DNA from: Bolinopsis microptera
Lineage: Eukaryota > Ctenophora > Tentaculata > Lobata > Bolinopsidae
DNA length: 64,000 nt
Direction: 5' to 3'
Assembly (NCBI RefSeq): GCF_026151205.1
Contig: NC_087073.1
Location: 6,717,001-6,781,000, forward strand
Translations under genes and position numbers: made by a program
The notes under the pieces: model-generated
What the model was told of the DNA's origin: nothing
Seen by the model: the letters and a program-made list of their open reading frames with translations, nothing else
Database searches by the model: none
Shown here: positions 1 to 12,046 of the stretch, in pieces
Numbering within the stretch: the first letter of the stretch is position 1
Layout of the letters: every line of letters begins with the position of its first letter

Positions 1-654
1 AGAACGAATGCCGCTGACTGCCCTGTCTGCAACAATCCAAAGCCAAAGCGTTTAATTTGGTCATGTGCCAAGTAAATTTGATCATTGATCACCGGACGCG
101 ACGCTTGGCACCATAAAATTACTCAGGGCGCTATTATATAATATTTAGTTCATAGATCACAAATCAAAAAGTTGTAGGTTTATAACCTACCGTGACCAGA
201 CGCGCGAACGCGAGTATCACCCCGGCTCCCTTTAAAACAATGAAACCGAATCGTAATAGCGAGATTTAGAGGTCGTAATTCGACATGCTGAGGCTGAGGC
301 CGCCGTAAGCTAGTTCTATAGAATTGTACTGCTCGAGCTCCCACGTCAATGTATGCCATAGGTCGAGAGAGCTATTCGCGAAAGTTGTAAATCAAGAATT
401 GTTAATTATTGTACTTTCAGCACTTGTTGCAATGTTTACTTACCATTGGGGTTGGCGTCCAGTAATAAAATTACTACTACTTATTTGAACGGACATTGAA
501 TTGAATTCTGTAAAGTCCTTAGCGGTTCCGCCAAAGCGTTTCCATTTTAATGCTCGTTCAAATACCAAATAATGTCTGTCCGTTGAAATTTGTCCCCAAA
601 AGTATTCCAAGTTCCATTACACATTACGAAATTTAATTATTGTCAAGGATAATG

Positions 655-905
655 ATTTGTAGCGCGATGCACTATTGACCCATTTGTTAGAGATCTGGCC
701 CGGTCGGCTCGCTACTTCGTGATGCTCGTGCCGTCTGGCCATTTCGAGAAGAATGCGGCGCGCGCTACATTCGAAGAAATTAAGACGAGTAACTCCTTCA
801 ATATTCACTAGCTATACTATTACTGGGCCGCACCGCGCATAAATAATTCTTCTCGCATCAAATATAAATTTTTCGGTAGATCGGCGAGAATGAGATGCAC
901 CACTG
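655..905. repeat. Diverged CG-rich interspersed repeat, copy A
   Basis: Shares ordered blocks with 1865-2050: a gatct(t)gcccggt block, a gctcgtgcc block, a tttcgagaagaa block followed by a gcgcgcg run, and an agatcggcgaga block. A further relative appears inverted near 46500-46560. The family is unknown to me. The blocks are separated by indels, so the copies are old. Confidence 0.5.
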
Positions 906-1864
906 GGCCTCGCTGAGCTGCGAATGATTGACATCGTGAATCAAAATTGAAAATATAATATTAATAATCAATAATGATGACTATTGGAGGACTTCGCCGC
1001 TTCGACGCGCCGCGCGAACTAGCATTCTTGCTTCGCATCGTCGATCGTCGATCGTGCTGCTTCTTCGCATAGCAACGATCCTCGATGGGGTTTACATCGT
1101 CAACCAATGATGGCTTCCTTTTTAACTGTAAATTGACGTCCAATAATTTTCTGGATGATGAATCATCGCACTCTACACTCGACTGTCACGGTGGACTTGG
1201 TTCCAACCGTTTCTCTGAGTTGTCGCATAACGTTTGTTTGATGAGCCCTCCGCTCACGAAGTTGCGCGCTCCCCCTGTATCGTCAGTTGGGACGATAAAA
1301 ACGATAGTGAAATGACCGTGGGGTCGCCAAACGTTATACAATTTTCTAGCTGGTCCTGAACGACTATTCGAAACCCTCACCCTCCAAACTGATCCCAACC
1401 GTAACCCAAACCCAGATCTTAACAAAAGATGCCAATGCTTGAAAAGTAGTCCCTAACTAGGGGTTTTGCACCAAATATAATTAAAATAAACTTGCTTCGA
1501 ATTTAAAATATATCAGGGTTATGGAGGGGTACGCGACGATTGATGTAGGATCCTAGAACTGGTGAGATTTTTCACAATTGACTGAAATTTTTAGCATAGG
1601 TTAGGCAGACCCCATCTTTATGAAAATGATCAGTGAGTTTCGCCTAGTTGAGCACTATATTTGAGAAGGTGCGCGTCTATTTGAGAGCAAATAATAGCGG
1701 TAAATTGTTAAAAAACTCTCGCGTATTTGATTCACGATGTCAATACCAAGTCAGCAACTCGCCTATCTGCATACGTGTGATGCGAGAAGCCATTAATTTA
1801 TTCGCGCGCGGACCCATAAGTGCATACGCGCTAAGCAATCGCGTAATTTGAACGCAAATTTTTG

Positions 1865-2050
1865 CCATTGTTAATGATCTTGCCCGGTGTCGCGCGCTAA
1901 CTGTCGAAGCTCGTGCCATCATCCATACCAATTTCGAGAAGAAAGCGCGCGCGTTGTGAGCCGGGCCGGATGCTTACTGGTGCCGCGCCGCGCACAATTT
2001 GTCAATGGGCTTCTCACATCGACGTTAGATCGGCGAGATACGCTCCTTTT
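1865..2050. repeat. Diverged CG-rich interspersed repeat, copy B
   Basis: Second copy of the repeat at 655-905, same orientation, with the same ordered blocks. No coding capacity is recognised. Confidence 0.5.
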
Positions 2051-3021
2051 TTTCCATTGGCGTCCCGCACGCTGCCATGAATTGTACAGTTGTCAATTAA
2101 CAATTAAGGCGCAGCGTTCGTACTACTCTCGCTGAATAAATTTAGTCACGAGTAACAGCCGTCAGTACCCTAACTTTTCCATCCAAATTTTTTTGATTTT
2201 TGTCCGTATTATGTTTGGATATATCTATCATTCATAGAACTGATATCATTTTGAAAAGATGATGCGCCTGCAAAGACCTTCCAAAATATGTGTCGTTTCA
2301 CACTGTCCGAAAAATTTAGTGGATATCGGTAGATATATTGGATCAAAATGGGACAAAATTACGCTGCCTTTTTAGCTGTAACATAATGTCAGATTGTTGG
2401 AATATGTTATAACATTTTCGAGCACTTTCCTTTGTAACGTCTATTATTAAGCTAACCATTTTTTTTGCAATCGAAGGGGGAAGGATACTTAAATATCTAT
2501 ATGATTGAAGAAAATGTTGGCTCGGCCGAAATTAGCGCTAAAATGTAAAAAAACCGATCCAATCATGACCGCACGCGCTGGCTCACAGTCGAAGGCTCCC
2601 TAGCATACCTACCCTGACCTCGGTGTACGGGCGAGGAGAAGCTAGGTGTCGCACGACTCGCGAGAGGCCATAGGCACTACAGTTACTAGCAGGAACCCGT
2701 ATAACCCTAAAAATAGTGCCAAGTCATTCAAGAGTACTACAATGAATTTATTACCTATTAATTTCGCGTTATAAGACACCATCATGAACGAAGATTCCCT
2801 AAAGCGTCCTCCAAACAAATTCCTAACATTAACAATATTGCCAAATTATAATCTATGACTCGGAACACTTTCAGAAAAGTTCAGTTAAATTATTAAGTAT
2901 TTTGAATCTCACTCTTAAGATTTACAGGGTTCATTGTATATATTATATATTTTATGACTTTTGGGTAAATTTAATTTTTTATATCTGGTCAGACATTACC
3001 ATTGTAATTTGACTTTTGAAT

Positions 3022-3054
3022 CGTTTAATCCGTTTAATCCGTTTAATCCGTTTA
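3022..3054. repeat. Short tandem repeat, 9-bp unit
   Basis: About 3.5 copies of cgtttaatc in perfect tandem array within AT-rich non-coding sequence. Confidence 0.85.
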
Positions 3055-4143
3055 TAGTAAGATACGATCATATCACGTGATCGAGACAGTTTTTCGCCAA
3101 TATCTCGTCAGAGGAGCGTTTTAACCCTATGTCATGGGGGGTGATTCGGAATCAGCGTCCGAAAATACATCGATTGATGAAATTGGTTTCAACTGTAGGG
3201 GCCCCTTTTAGAACAATCTCGAATATCGACTGTAGAGTGATTTAGCACGCTCGATTATTTCTACCATTGGACTAAATAACTTATATCAACATTTTTAGTT
3301 TTAATGTTTAACGACTGCTTTTTGATTCTTCATGTTGCTCACGCCTCACTGTATTCAAAATTGATTGGAAAATTAATATTTGCTAAAATTGAAAATAATT
3401 CCCCAAAAGATGCACAAATTTCAAAACGTGGTTTTAAATGCCTTCGATTGTTTATTTTAATCTCCGTTCAAATATAGAGTATGTCCGTTTACGGTCAGCT
3501 GAAGTTAAATGAGACCAAAATTGCTTATCGTTACATTTACACGATCATCAGATTTTATGTTTGATGTTTAAGCAGCCATCTAAACTAACCTAAACCATTA
3601 TATCGGGAGCAGGGTAGAAATGAAATATTTACTTGATGACGATAAAAATATTAATAAAATGAATTCTGGGAAGAAAGTTTTATCAAGAATATAATCTGAA
3701 TATTACTTAATTTCAATAATCGAACTAGCATCTGATTCTGTTTATCGAAATGAAATTGTATTAAATTCAAACTGAAAGTCACAATAAAAACAGATAAGTT
3801 TAAAAATTGCTTTAATACACTGAAAATAACAACTAAAACTTTCTGCCAAATCAACCAGTTTTGTTATGGTGTTCAAGATAAAAGTCACCCCTCAACGATC
3901 TACACCTACGCCGGAATATTTGTGCATAAATATAAAAATGAAGAGATATCTACGTTTTTACAATAACCGTCGTTTCCAGACTCTGACAAAATATTAAAAA
4001 CAATCCCAGTTCCGCTCAACAAAACATTCAAGCTTCATATCAATGAAATTTAAGCTATCAATGAAATGGCTGTTCCAAATCTTTGAGCTGTATTTTAAGA
4101 GTCCAGTCCCCTAATTGATTGAGAATCCCCTCTTATAAACCCA

Positions 4144-7100
4144 TCACAAGTTTTTGTATCCGAACGTTTTAAACATTTTCTGGCACTGAAACTCGACCAG
4201 TTTGGCGTGAACTGGGTCCATAACGTTCTTCCAGTTGTCGACTACTTCAGCTGTATTTCTAACAACCTGAACAAAGAAGCTGTTAAGGAGACAACGTACA
4301 CACAAAAAAAACCAACTTAAAATACTACATCATATTATTATGTAGACAAATCAGAGACAAAGAATCTACAATATTGACACAGCTTGTGAGCTTGCGGTTT
4401 CTGTCTTTTAGGAAACACGAAGCGCAGCGTTTAGATAGTTTGAGCGAATCCCGGCTAATTCTCACTCAGAAACCCGGACAAATCTATAAAAATGGACCTA
4501 ACAATTAAAACAAACCTCGTATTTTCCCTGTACCACAGCTCCAGTGGAACTAGCTATGATGTAATCCTGCACCGATTTAGTGAGCTCCAGTCCGGTGAAC
4601 TTGTAGAGTAACTTAGCGTACTCAATAGGAGCAGTGGCAATCTGAGTGGTATTATGAGGGGTGTTAGGAAAGATAATATATATTATCATAACTTACTCAT
4701 GATTATGAGCTCCACAATTTCTGTGTTCATTGATTGAGTGAGTTCTAAGAAAAATAGCCAATTCTCAGCAACCCTTTCCACTTTCCAGTAGTAAATTCAC
4801 AAATTGTACCAACGAAAAGCTGTCCTGAAGCTTTTAGTTGAGTTCTATAGAAGTTTTGCGTTTTCAGCGGTCAGCTTTTCGCTACAGTGTTATTAGGTGG
4901 TGGTTTAAATGGAAATTATACTCACATCCTCATATTTGACGACCCTGTAACGATGCTTGAACTCCTCGCTGAGTCCAACCTTGAGATTTTGCAAGTAAGT
5001 GGAACACATCTCAGCTGCCACTGCTGTTATATCGTTCTCAGAGAACTTGGCGCTTTTCTCGGAGTTCCCCGTGTGAAGCTCCCCGAATGTGCTCTGCAAA
5101 ATAACACTTTAGATTTACAGTTTGGTGAGTCTGACACGTGCAAGATGACACTTTAGATTTACAGTTTGGTGAGTCTGACACGTGCAAGATGACACTTTAG
5201 ATTTAAAGTTTGGTGAGTCTGACACGTGCAAAATGACACTTTAGATTTAAAGTTTGGTGAGTCTGACACGAAATTAAACTGCTGCTCGACTGTCTATTTA
5301 TATAGTCCGACTATACTTTAACTTATACAAAATTACGTGGTAACTCTTCATAGTACAGACAGATCCGTCTAAAAAAATCGATCTGCTGACACTCAAAGCT
5401 TTCAGAGGTTTTTTGACGTTTTTGAGTCCCATTAGGTGCCCTTTATGGCTGACCAACTTTTCCAAACTTTTCCACTTGTCTTAAGGCCACTTTTTGCCAC
5501 TTTACCACTTTTTACCACCTTTTTTGTTTGACGAATATCTTTAGTTGTGAACATCGTAAAATGTTGCGGATCAATCGAGTGTGTTCATATTATCAGGAAG
5601 AAAAACTTTTGTTCAAACAATTTTTACGTCAGATAATAAGTTAATTGGATAATTATCAATTAACTAATTAGCAAAATTCTAAAAAATTTTTATTGGCTAA
5701 AAATGATCGAAATAGCTTAAAACACGGAGAAAAGTAGTTTTTAGAAAAAATTTTAAAATTTTTCACTTACATTTTTTTTTCGAGACTAAGAAAAAATTTC
5801 GAAAATTTAAAAAAATTTTTCCGCCAAAAGTGATCAAATCGCATGAAACACGGATAAAAATGCCTTTCTAAAAAACGTAGTGAATTTTTCGTTTCAAGAA
5901 TACTTAAATCGCCAATATTTGTAGTTGGAGTTCAGTAAATCTCGGCAGATTTTAGTAATCAGGAATTAGTATTACTAAGTGAAGAGGTCTGAAACTGAAA
6001 AACGTTAACCATACGATCGCGCGGCGATATAAGAGTTTCATAAACTAATTTTCACAGAAACTGCACCAATGGCACAGTCAAGATCGAAACGATAGCCTGC
6101 TGTACTGTCATTTTATTGATTTCAATGATGAATCAGTGGGGTTAAGATAATCACATTTGTAATAAAATATAAATAAAACATCTCTGTACCGTCAATTGTG
6201 CTAGTCTAAACCAGCCTACCTGTATTACCAGACCTCTTCTTTTCCTCGACAATCAAACCAAGTTGCTCATATCGCATTTGGTGGGTGATGTAAGTAGTAA
6301 TGCGCTTAGTCAATAAAGACACCGTGATTTTTATTAAAAGGAGATGATGAAGCAAGTATTCATGACACAAAGAAGAATGGTCGGTGGGGATTGGGACCCA
6401 CTTAAATCACCTTAACACAGTGCCCTCGGTAATCCATCCTGTCATTCAAATCACCTTAACACAGTGCCCTCAGTAATCCATCCTGTCATTCAAATTATTT
6501 GTTATATAGTAGTGTTGTAGGTATTGAAACTTATACATAACGAGCTGTATTCAATCAGAATACGACACAATACGTGTATATTATATGGCTCTTAATGAGA
6601 AACCCGGTATAGAGACGTTTTAATGTTTATCACGAAAAAGTATACTTGGCCTCATTACATGGCTCATTTACAGTTCGAAGAAGGCAAGAACAGATCAAGG
6701 AAACTAAGGAACAGCCAGATCCAGAAAGCAAGTGTAAATACACCTTCCAACATCAACTGTGACTTGTTTTGTATTGTTCTGCATACCGCTTCATTTGCTA
6801 TGCTGGATACCTCAAATCACCCCCATATGTCAGGGTCGGCTAAACGTAAAATCAGCAAGGGTAACATACTGGCAAGGGTAAGATGTAGATACGAGTGACG
6901 GGCAAGGGGTAGTAAAGAACCGGTAATAAATAATTCAGTGAAATATTCCACGAGAGTCAGGATATTTTGGAAATTGCTAATAGAGACAGATTCTGATCAG
7001 GAAGGATTGTTAATGTTATTGAGGGTGTTGATTTGAAATCCGGACGTCGTGAGGTAAAAATACAGGTTCTTCCCGTAGGATATTCGGGGCTATGATGATC

Positions 7101-10100
7101 AGCTCAGGATTAATGTGGGACAGATGGACGGGCATTGAAAAGAGCGAGTTGAAAGCTTTCTGGTCTTTTCTTGCCTTCTTTGAGCCATGAGGCCAAGTAG
7201 ACGTTTTCGTGATAAACTGTAAAACCTCTCCATACTGGGCCTCTCACGGGAGAAACGAGAAGTGTACGATATAGAACGTTTCATATACCTCATTAAGGGC
7301 CATAATATAATATACACGTATTGCATTGTGTCGTTTTGTGATTGATTACAGCTCGATATGTATTACTACTTACATCACCCACCAAATGCGATATGAGCAA
7401 CTTGGTTTGATTGTCGAGGAAAAGAAGAGGTCTGGTAATACAAGTAGGCTGGTTTAGACTAGCACAATTGACGGTACAGAGATGTTTCATTTATATTTTA
7501 TTACAAATGTGATTATCTTAACCCCACTGATTCATCATTGAAATCAATAAAATGACAGTACAGCAGGCTATCGTTTCGATCTTGACTGTGCCATTGGTGC
7601 AGTTTCTGTGAAAATTAGTTTATGAAACTCTTATATCGCCGCGCGATCGTATGGTTAGACCTCTTCACTTAGTAATACTAATTCCTGATTACTAAAATCT
7701 GCCGAGATTTACTGAACTCCAACTACAAATATTGGCGATTTAAGTATTCTTGAAACGAAAAATTCACTACGTTTTTTAGAAAGGCATTTTTATCCGTGTT
7801 TCATGCGATTTGATCACTTTTGGCGGAAAAATTTTTTTAAATTTTCGAAATTTTTTCCAAGTCTCGAAAAAAAAATGTAAGTGAAAAATTTTAAAATTTT
7901 TTCTAAAAACTACTTTTCTCCGTGTTTTAAGCTATTCCGATCATTTTTAGCCAATAAAAATTTTTTAGAATTTTGCTAATTAGTTAATTGATAATTATCC
8001 AATTAACTTATTATCTGACGTAAAAATTGTTTGAACAAAAGTTTTTCTTCCTGATAATATGAACACACTCGATTGATCCGCAACCTTTTACGATGTTCAC
8101 AACTAAAGATATTCGACAAACAAAAAAGGTGGTAAAAAGTGGTAAAGTGGCAAAAAGTGGCCTTAAGACAAGTGGAAAAGTTTGGAAAAGTTGGTCAGCC
8201 ATAAAGGGCACCTAATGGCACTCAAAAACGTCAAAAAACCTCTGAAAGCTTTGAGTGTCAGCAGATCGATTTTTTTAGACGGATCTGTCTGTACTATCAC
8301 TCTTCAGCGCAGTCTTAATCAGATTTACAAAATATTTATTATTCCGTCTATTGGAGAGTGTGAATTGAAACTATTTACACGTATCGAATTCAATTATACC
8401 CGAAACAAGGCCTAACTCAAAATTCCACTCCAAAACTTAAGGTCATCATGCACAATGGTGCACAATGGTTTTTCCATGGGACCAAGATTAAAAGCAGCTG
8501 ATAGATTTCACTCCCCTCTATCAGAAACAACTAAAAAATTGATTTTGAGAGAATTTTGATAAAGACCCCACCGGCCCCCTTAATGTGATTAGTTACGCAG
8601 GATCGAGCTGGACGATGAGAATGACACGTACCACTTTGAGAGTCTACATTCCCCCGGCCCAGCCCCCTTAAGGAATGGGAAGAATTGTGAGATTCCATCC
8701 CACTATAGCAGGGTTCCTGTGAGTTATTGAATCAAAGAATTCATATCTAAAATTAACATCTTGGTAACTTACTATTCTAGACTGTACGATAGGTCGTGGA
8801 TCTCTGACAAGATGGAGAATTTTGTAGTTTTTGCATCCCATTTCAGGTAATTTGGACAACACTGATAGATCAGTGAGTCTGATTACTTTGGCAGATATCA
8901 TGTCCATGGTTCTGCACATGATTTCCACCGCTCCTGGGTGATTTAGCACGGTTACAGTTGGAACTGCAAAAATATACTTGAACTTATGATACCCGATCGC
9001 GATGAAACAGATACAAACGCTGTCCTCTCAAAACATATTTCCTCCGAAATGACACCTCATTCGCAGATTTAAGTTATTTAAAAATTACCTCATTAATTCC
9101 CTACCTAAATCTTTAGGAGTAGCTGCTTTGAGAGTTGCTTTCAGCTCCGTGCCCCCCGACTTTCTGTAGGGCGGTAACACCTCACCATATTTGTCCAAGT
9201 AACCTTGCAACCTCTGGGGAGAAAATATAATTAAACTATATAATAATAATGAGGTTATAGATCTTGCAAGGCCAGGCTGAGCGTGAGTTTTTAAAACTAT
9301 AAGTATATATAATATAGATATCAAGGGTAAGGTATCAGTAGTTTTAATTTTCACCAGTTATTTGCCTTGTCTGCTCCCTACTAAACACTACAACATAATA
9401 AGGTTAACAATGATGGCGGTATAGTAAATTGCAATAATAAATATAAGATTTCCAGGCTTTTAGTAATACTGCAGCGGAAAGTGGGATTATAAATATTTGG
9501 CGACAGGCAGACGTATACACCATATTATTTTTATAAAGATCATTAGAACCACCGAATCAACAACAGTCACTGTTAACTAAAGGAGTTGCAGACCTAATTT
9601 AGCGAAATTCTTAAAATTTAATTTTGTTAAATGTTTACTTCTGCTATAATATAATAACCAATAGTACATTAGTAGAGAGACTTACATGGAGTGACTTGCT
9701 CCAAGAAGCTCGTTCCCCCATAGAAGGGTACTTGACGTCATCAAACTGACACTGACACTCGTTACTCAGAATCTGTAGCTTGATATCCGTGTACTCGTCT
9801 TCTGTTAGTTTACTAGCGTCCACTACCTGGAAATAGGTAAAGTTTAGATGGACAACATTTGGATCAGGTCACAGTGGGTCTCCTACTTTGCCGGGCAATT
9901 TAAATGTCAAATTATTGGATTTAAAACGTCAGCTTACCCAACCGCTCAAAACTGGGATAGGACATTATAAATAAATACTTACGGAAGAAAAAGCTCTGGC
10001 GTCGAGCGGTTCGAAGAAGTCTAGAACATTCTCGTTCTCCTTGAAGAAGCTTTCTAACCAAGTGCTCCCCGACCTGGCCTCCGCTACTATTATCAGGAAT

Positions 10101-10501
10101 GGGACACTCTGATTAGTCGCTGTCAGGTCCTGGAGAGTGGGGTTGGTTAGGACGGCTACACAATTAGTCTATAATCAACAATGTAAAATATGTGGATATT
10201 ATTAGACAACCGGTTAAAGATCTGTAACATACAATCCCGCAATTTAATCTTACAAAGTCGCCCTTTGTGAGTATGATGAGAAACCTAATTATAAAGCACG
10301 ACCTACCTTAGTCATCTCAGCAGAAACCTGGCAGCCAGGTCCCTCGTTGTGCACCACCATGCTCACAACAGTACATGAAACGACGAGGAGCGTCATCACC
10401 GCCACAACGATGGCCACCTGCTGCCTGGAGTTTGTCGTGGAGAGGAGACGAGACAGCTGCTGCAGCATCATCCCTCCTGACCTCCACCTTATAGTAGACA
10501 C
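4144..10501 (-). CDS. Carbohydrate sulfotransferase (CHST-like), type II membrane protein
   Basis: Eight exons, in coding order: 10501-10307, 10168-9983, 9826-9686, 9213-9105, 8963-8773, 5093-4926, 4641-4516, 4266-4144. All have GT-AG borders and all phases fit, giving 412 aa. Residues about 28-51 are one hydrophobic helix after a short basic N-terminus, typical of Golgi type II enzymes. The PAPS 5'-phosphosulfate loop is AEARSGSTWLESFF (about 94-107). The 3'-phosphate motif VRDPRPIVQSRI ends exon 5 (263-274). The C-terminal part has RYRVVKYEDV and ends FKTFGYKNL. These features match the CHST1/3-type GlcNAc/Gal/GalNAc 6-O-sulfotransferase family, which sulfates glycan chains in the Golgi lumen. 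The exact acceptor sugar cannot be read. Start choice: the ATG at 10501 is used, but one at 10471 (MMLQQ) is equally possible. The intron between exons 5 and 6 carries a 2.9-kb foldback element and a GCLC exon fragment. Confidence 0.9.
5104..5271. repeat. Minisatellite, 44-bp unit, about 3.8 copies
   Basis: Copies start at 5104, 5148, 5192 and 5236 and differ by single bases. The array begins about 11 bp upstream (in gene sense) of the acceptor of sulfotransferase exon 6, so it occupies the 3' end of that intron. Confidence 0.9.
5351..8296. mobile_element. Foldback DNA transposon (long inverted-repeat MITE) in sulfotransferase intron
   Basis: The left arm from 5351 (TAGTACAGACAGATCCGTC) is repeated as its reverse complement ending at 8296. 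Arms of about 950 bp pair closely (5351-6302 with 7355-8296). After a gap, the inner parts pair again with more divergence (about 6560-6710 with 7145-7340), leaving a loop near 6710-7140. The flanks are TAACTCTTCA (5341-5350) and TCACTCTTCA (8297-8306), a 10-bp target duplication with one mismatch. No transposase is visible, so the element is non-autonomous. An 8-10 bp duplication and long arms fit a MULE or foldback type, or hAT if only 8 bp count. A 45-bp sequence is duplicated inside at about 6404-6491. Confidence 0.85.
8579..8647 (+). pseudogene. Displaced fragment of GCLC exon 7 with its splice acceptor
   Basis: The sequence matches the start of GCLC exon 7 (22417 downward on the minus strand), including about 20 bp of the preceding intron and the acceptor AG. 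Only about four of the roughly 57 bases from gttacgcag onward differ. It lies on the opposite strand to GCLC, inside the sulfotransferase intron. It carries codons for about 15 residues (IELDDEND and onward) and then diverges. Intron sequence is included, so this is a DNA-level copy and not a retrocopy. It has no coding role here. Confidence 0.85.
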
Positions 10502-12046
10502 TGTGATGGTAGGGGTGGGGGGACTATACCCAGAGGGGGCAGGTACAGAGCGGGAGTTACTGAGATAGGGAGAGAGAGAGGTTGTGGGGCGAGCTAACTG
10601 CTACTTCATATCATCTCTCCCTGCCATCACCTTAACAGGGGGGTTATCGTTACAGGGAGGTTTATCAGCACAAATATATTCAGAATATATTACTAATTAG
10701 ATTATATTTCAAAATATTATTTACTATCCAAGTCGTAAATTTAATTCAAATCAAACAATCTAACGATTTAATTCACAAAGGTTCCCTTTTGCAGAAGATT
10801 TAACATTCAAGGGGCGTCACTGGTAATGGCAGCTTGAATTTCAACAGAGCAGAGAAAGTAATCACATGAAAAACCTGGTCTCATCAAACAAAACAAGATT
10901 ACAAATACATGAAATAATGTGAAATAGATCATCGACACAAATAAGAGCAGAGATAAAACGTCTGTCCACAGCACAGACAGAACAAGATTATACAGATCAT
11001 CGACACAAATAATAAAGCAACCTAAAGATAAAGGTGACACGGTGAGGTGTACACAATGCTCTCTAGTCTCTATATCAGATGTAAACACATTAGCGGTCAA
11101 CCAGACAATAACGATGTAGAACTTGTACAATAGGAACTCGAACAGTAGGAACAAGTGATGTTACAAATGACACGTGTACGACGTACGTAGCAACACTACA
11201 TAAAGAGAGCGTGTTTTATTATTTACACAGCGGCAAAGCCTTAATGGAAAGAAGATTGTTAATCGAATGAAATCGAGTATTCCTGCAAAACTCAATTTGA
11301 CGAGTAATTCTGATCGGTCATAACTCTGCAATAATACACAGCAGATCGGGAGTAAAACTAATTCCCGTAACTAGGTAACTACCATTCAACTCTGTACGGA
11401 GTGTCTAGAGTTTCCCGTCACAGACCTAACTCAGAAAGGTCGATTACTTAACACGTACCACAAGTCTTCCCCTGTTCTGCTGATTTGTCACGTGATCAGA
11501 GATTTAAGGAGGTTAACTCGTCTGGCAAAAAGAAAAGTTACTCTGCGGCACAGTCTCCTCTGCGGCACAGTCTCCGCGGTGAGGGATAGTTTTTCAATAT
11601 TCAATACCATCTTCTAAAAATCCACATATTGGTACATTCGATACCGGATATCGCGGAGTAGGCAGACAGTCGGTAGAATGTTTATTTTACGCAGTATCTC
11701 TTTAAAAGACGCTAGAATATTGTAGCAGCACTTGCCAAATAATATTTACTCACGCCCTAGATCAATGAAATTAACCGGAATTATATATAATTAACCGGAA
11801 TCATATATATGAGGGATATATAAGCTCTTCTGCTGGAGGAATTTATCCTTAAATCTTCAGGATTTCTTGCAACCATAAATATTCCATATATGTTTCCGTT
11901 CTCACGACTTCGTTCTCACTGATCAAAACTTCTCAACTCTGATAGTCTGTCTCAACGCGGCTCAGCTCCCCTGATACCAGCTCATCATCAGGAAACTCAT
12001 ATTCATTTGCACTGACAGGGATTTAGAGTCCCATTTTCCAGGAAGT
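10502..12046. other. Intergenic region between sulfotransferase 5' end and METTL14 3' end
   Basis: Holds the presumed promoter and 5' UTR of the sulfotransferase (10502 upward) and the METTL14 3' region. A 115-codon hydrophobic frame at 10807-11154 (minus) has no recognisable family and is not called. A short duplicated phrase, gatcatcgacacaaata, occurs at about 10928 and 10997. Confidence 0.5.

Larger units (their letters stand above)
1..4143. other. Gene-free left flank with diverged GC-rich repeats
   Basis: I see no exon or protein family that I can support here. The stretch is AT-rich with islands of CG-rich sequence. It holds two related direct copies near 655-905 and 1865-2050, and another repeat piece at 165-222 that recurs near 47275-47352. 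A piece near 553-600 is similar to 3450-3500. The short open frames show no recognisable domain. Confidence 0.6.

Noticed and set aside
1-4143. tRNA, rRNA or snRNA genes in the CG-rich left flank
   Set aside because: I looked for tRNA B-box, U6 and 5S-like signatures and found none that I could support.
10807-11154. 115-codon hydrophobic minus-strand frame
   Set aside because: No family is recognised, it lies upstream of a gene in AT-rich sequence, and its hydrophobicity follows from base composition.
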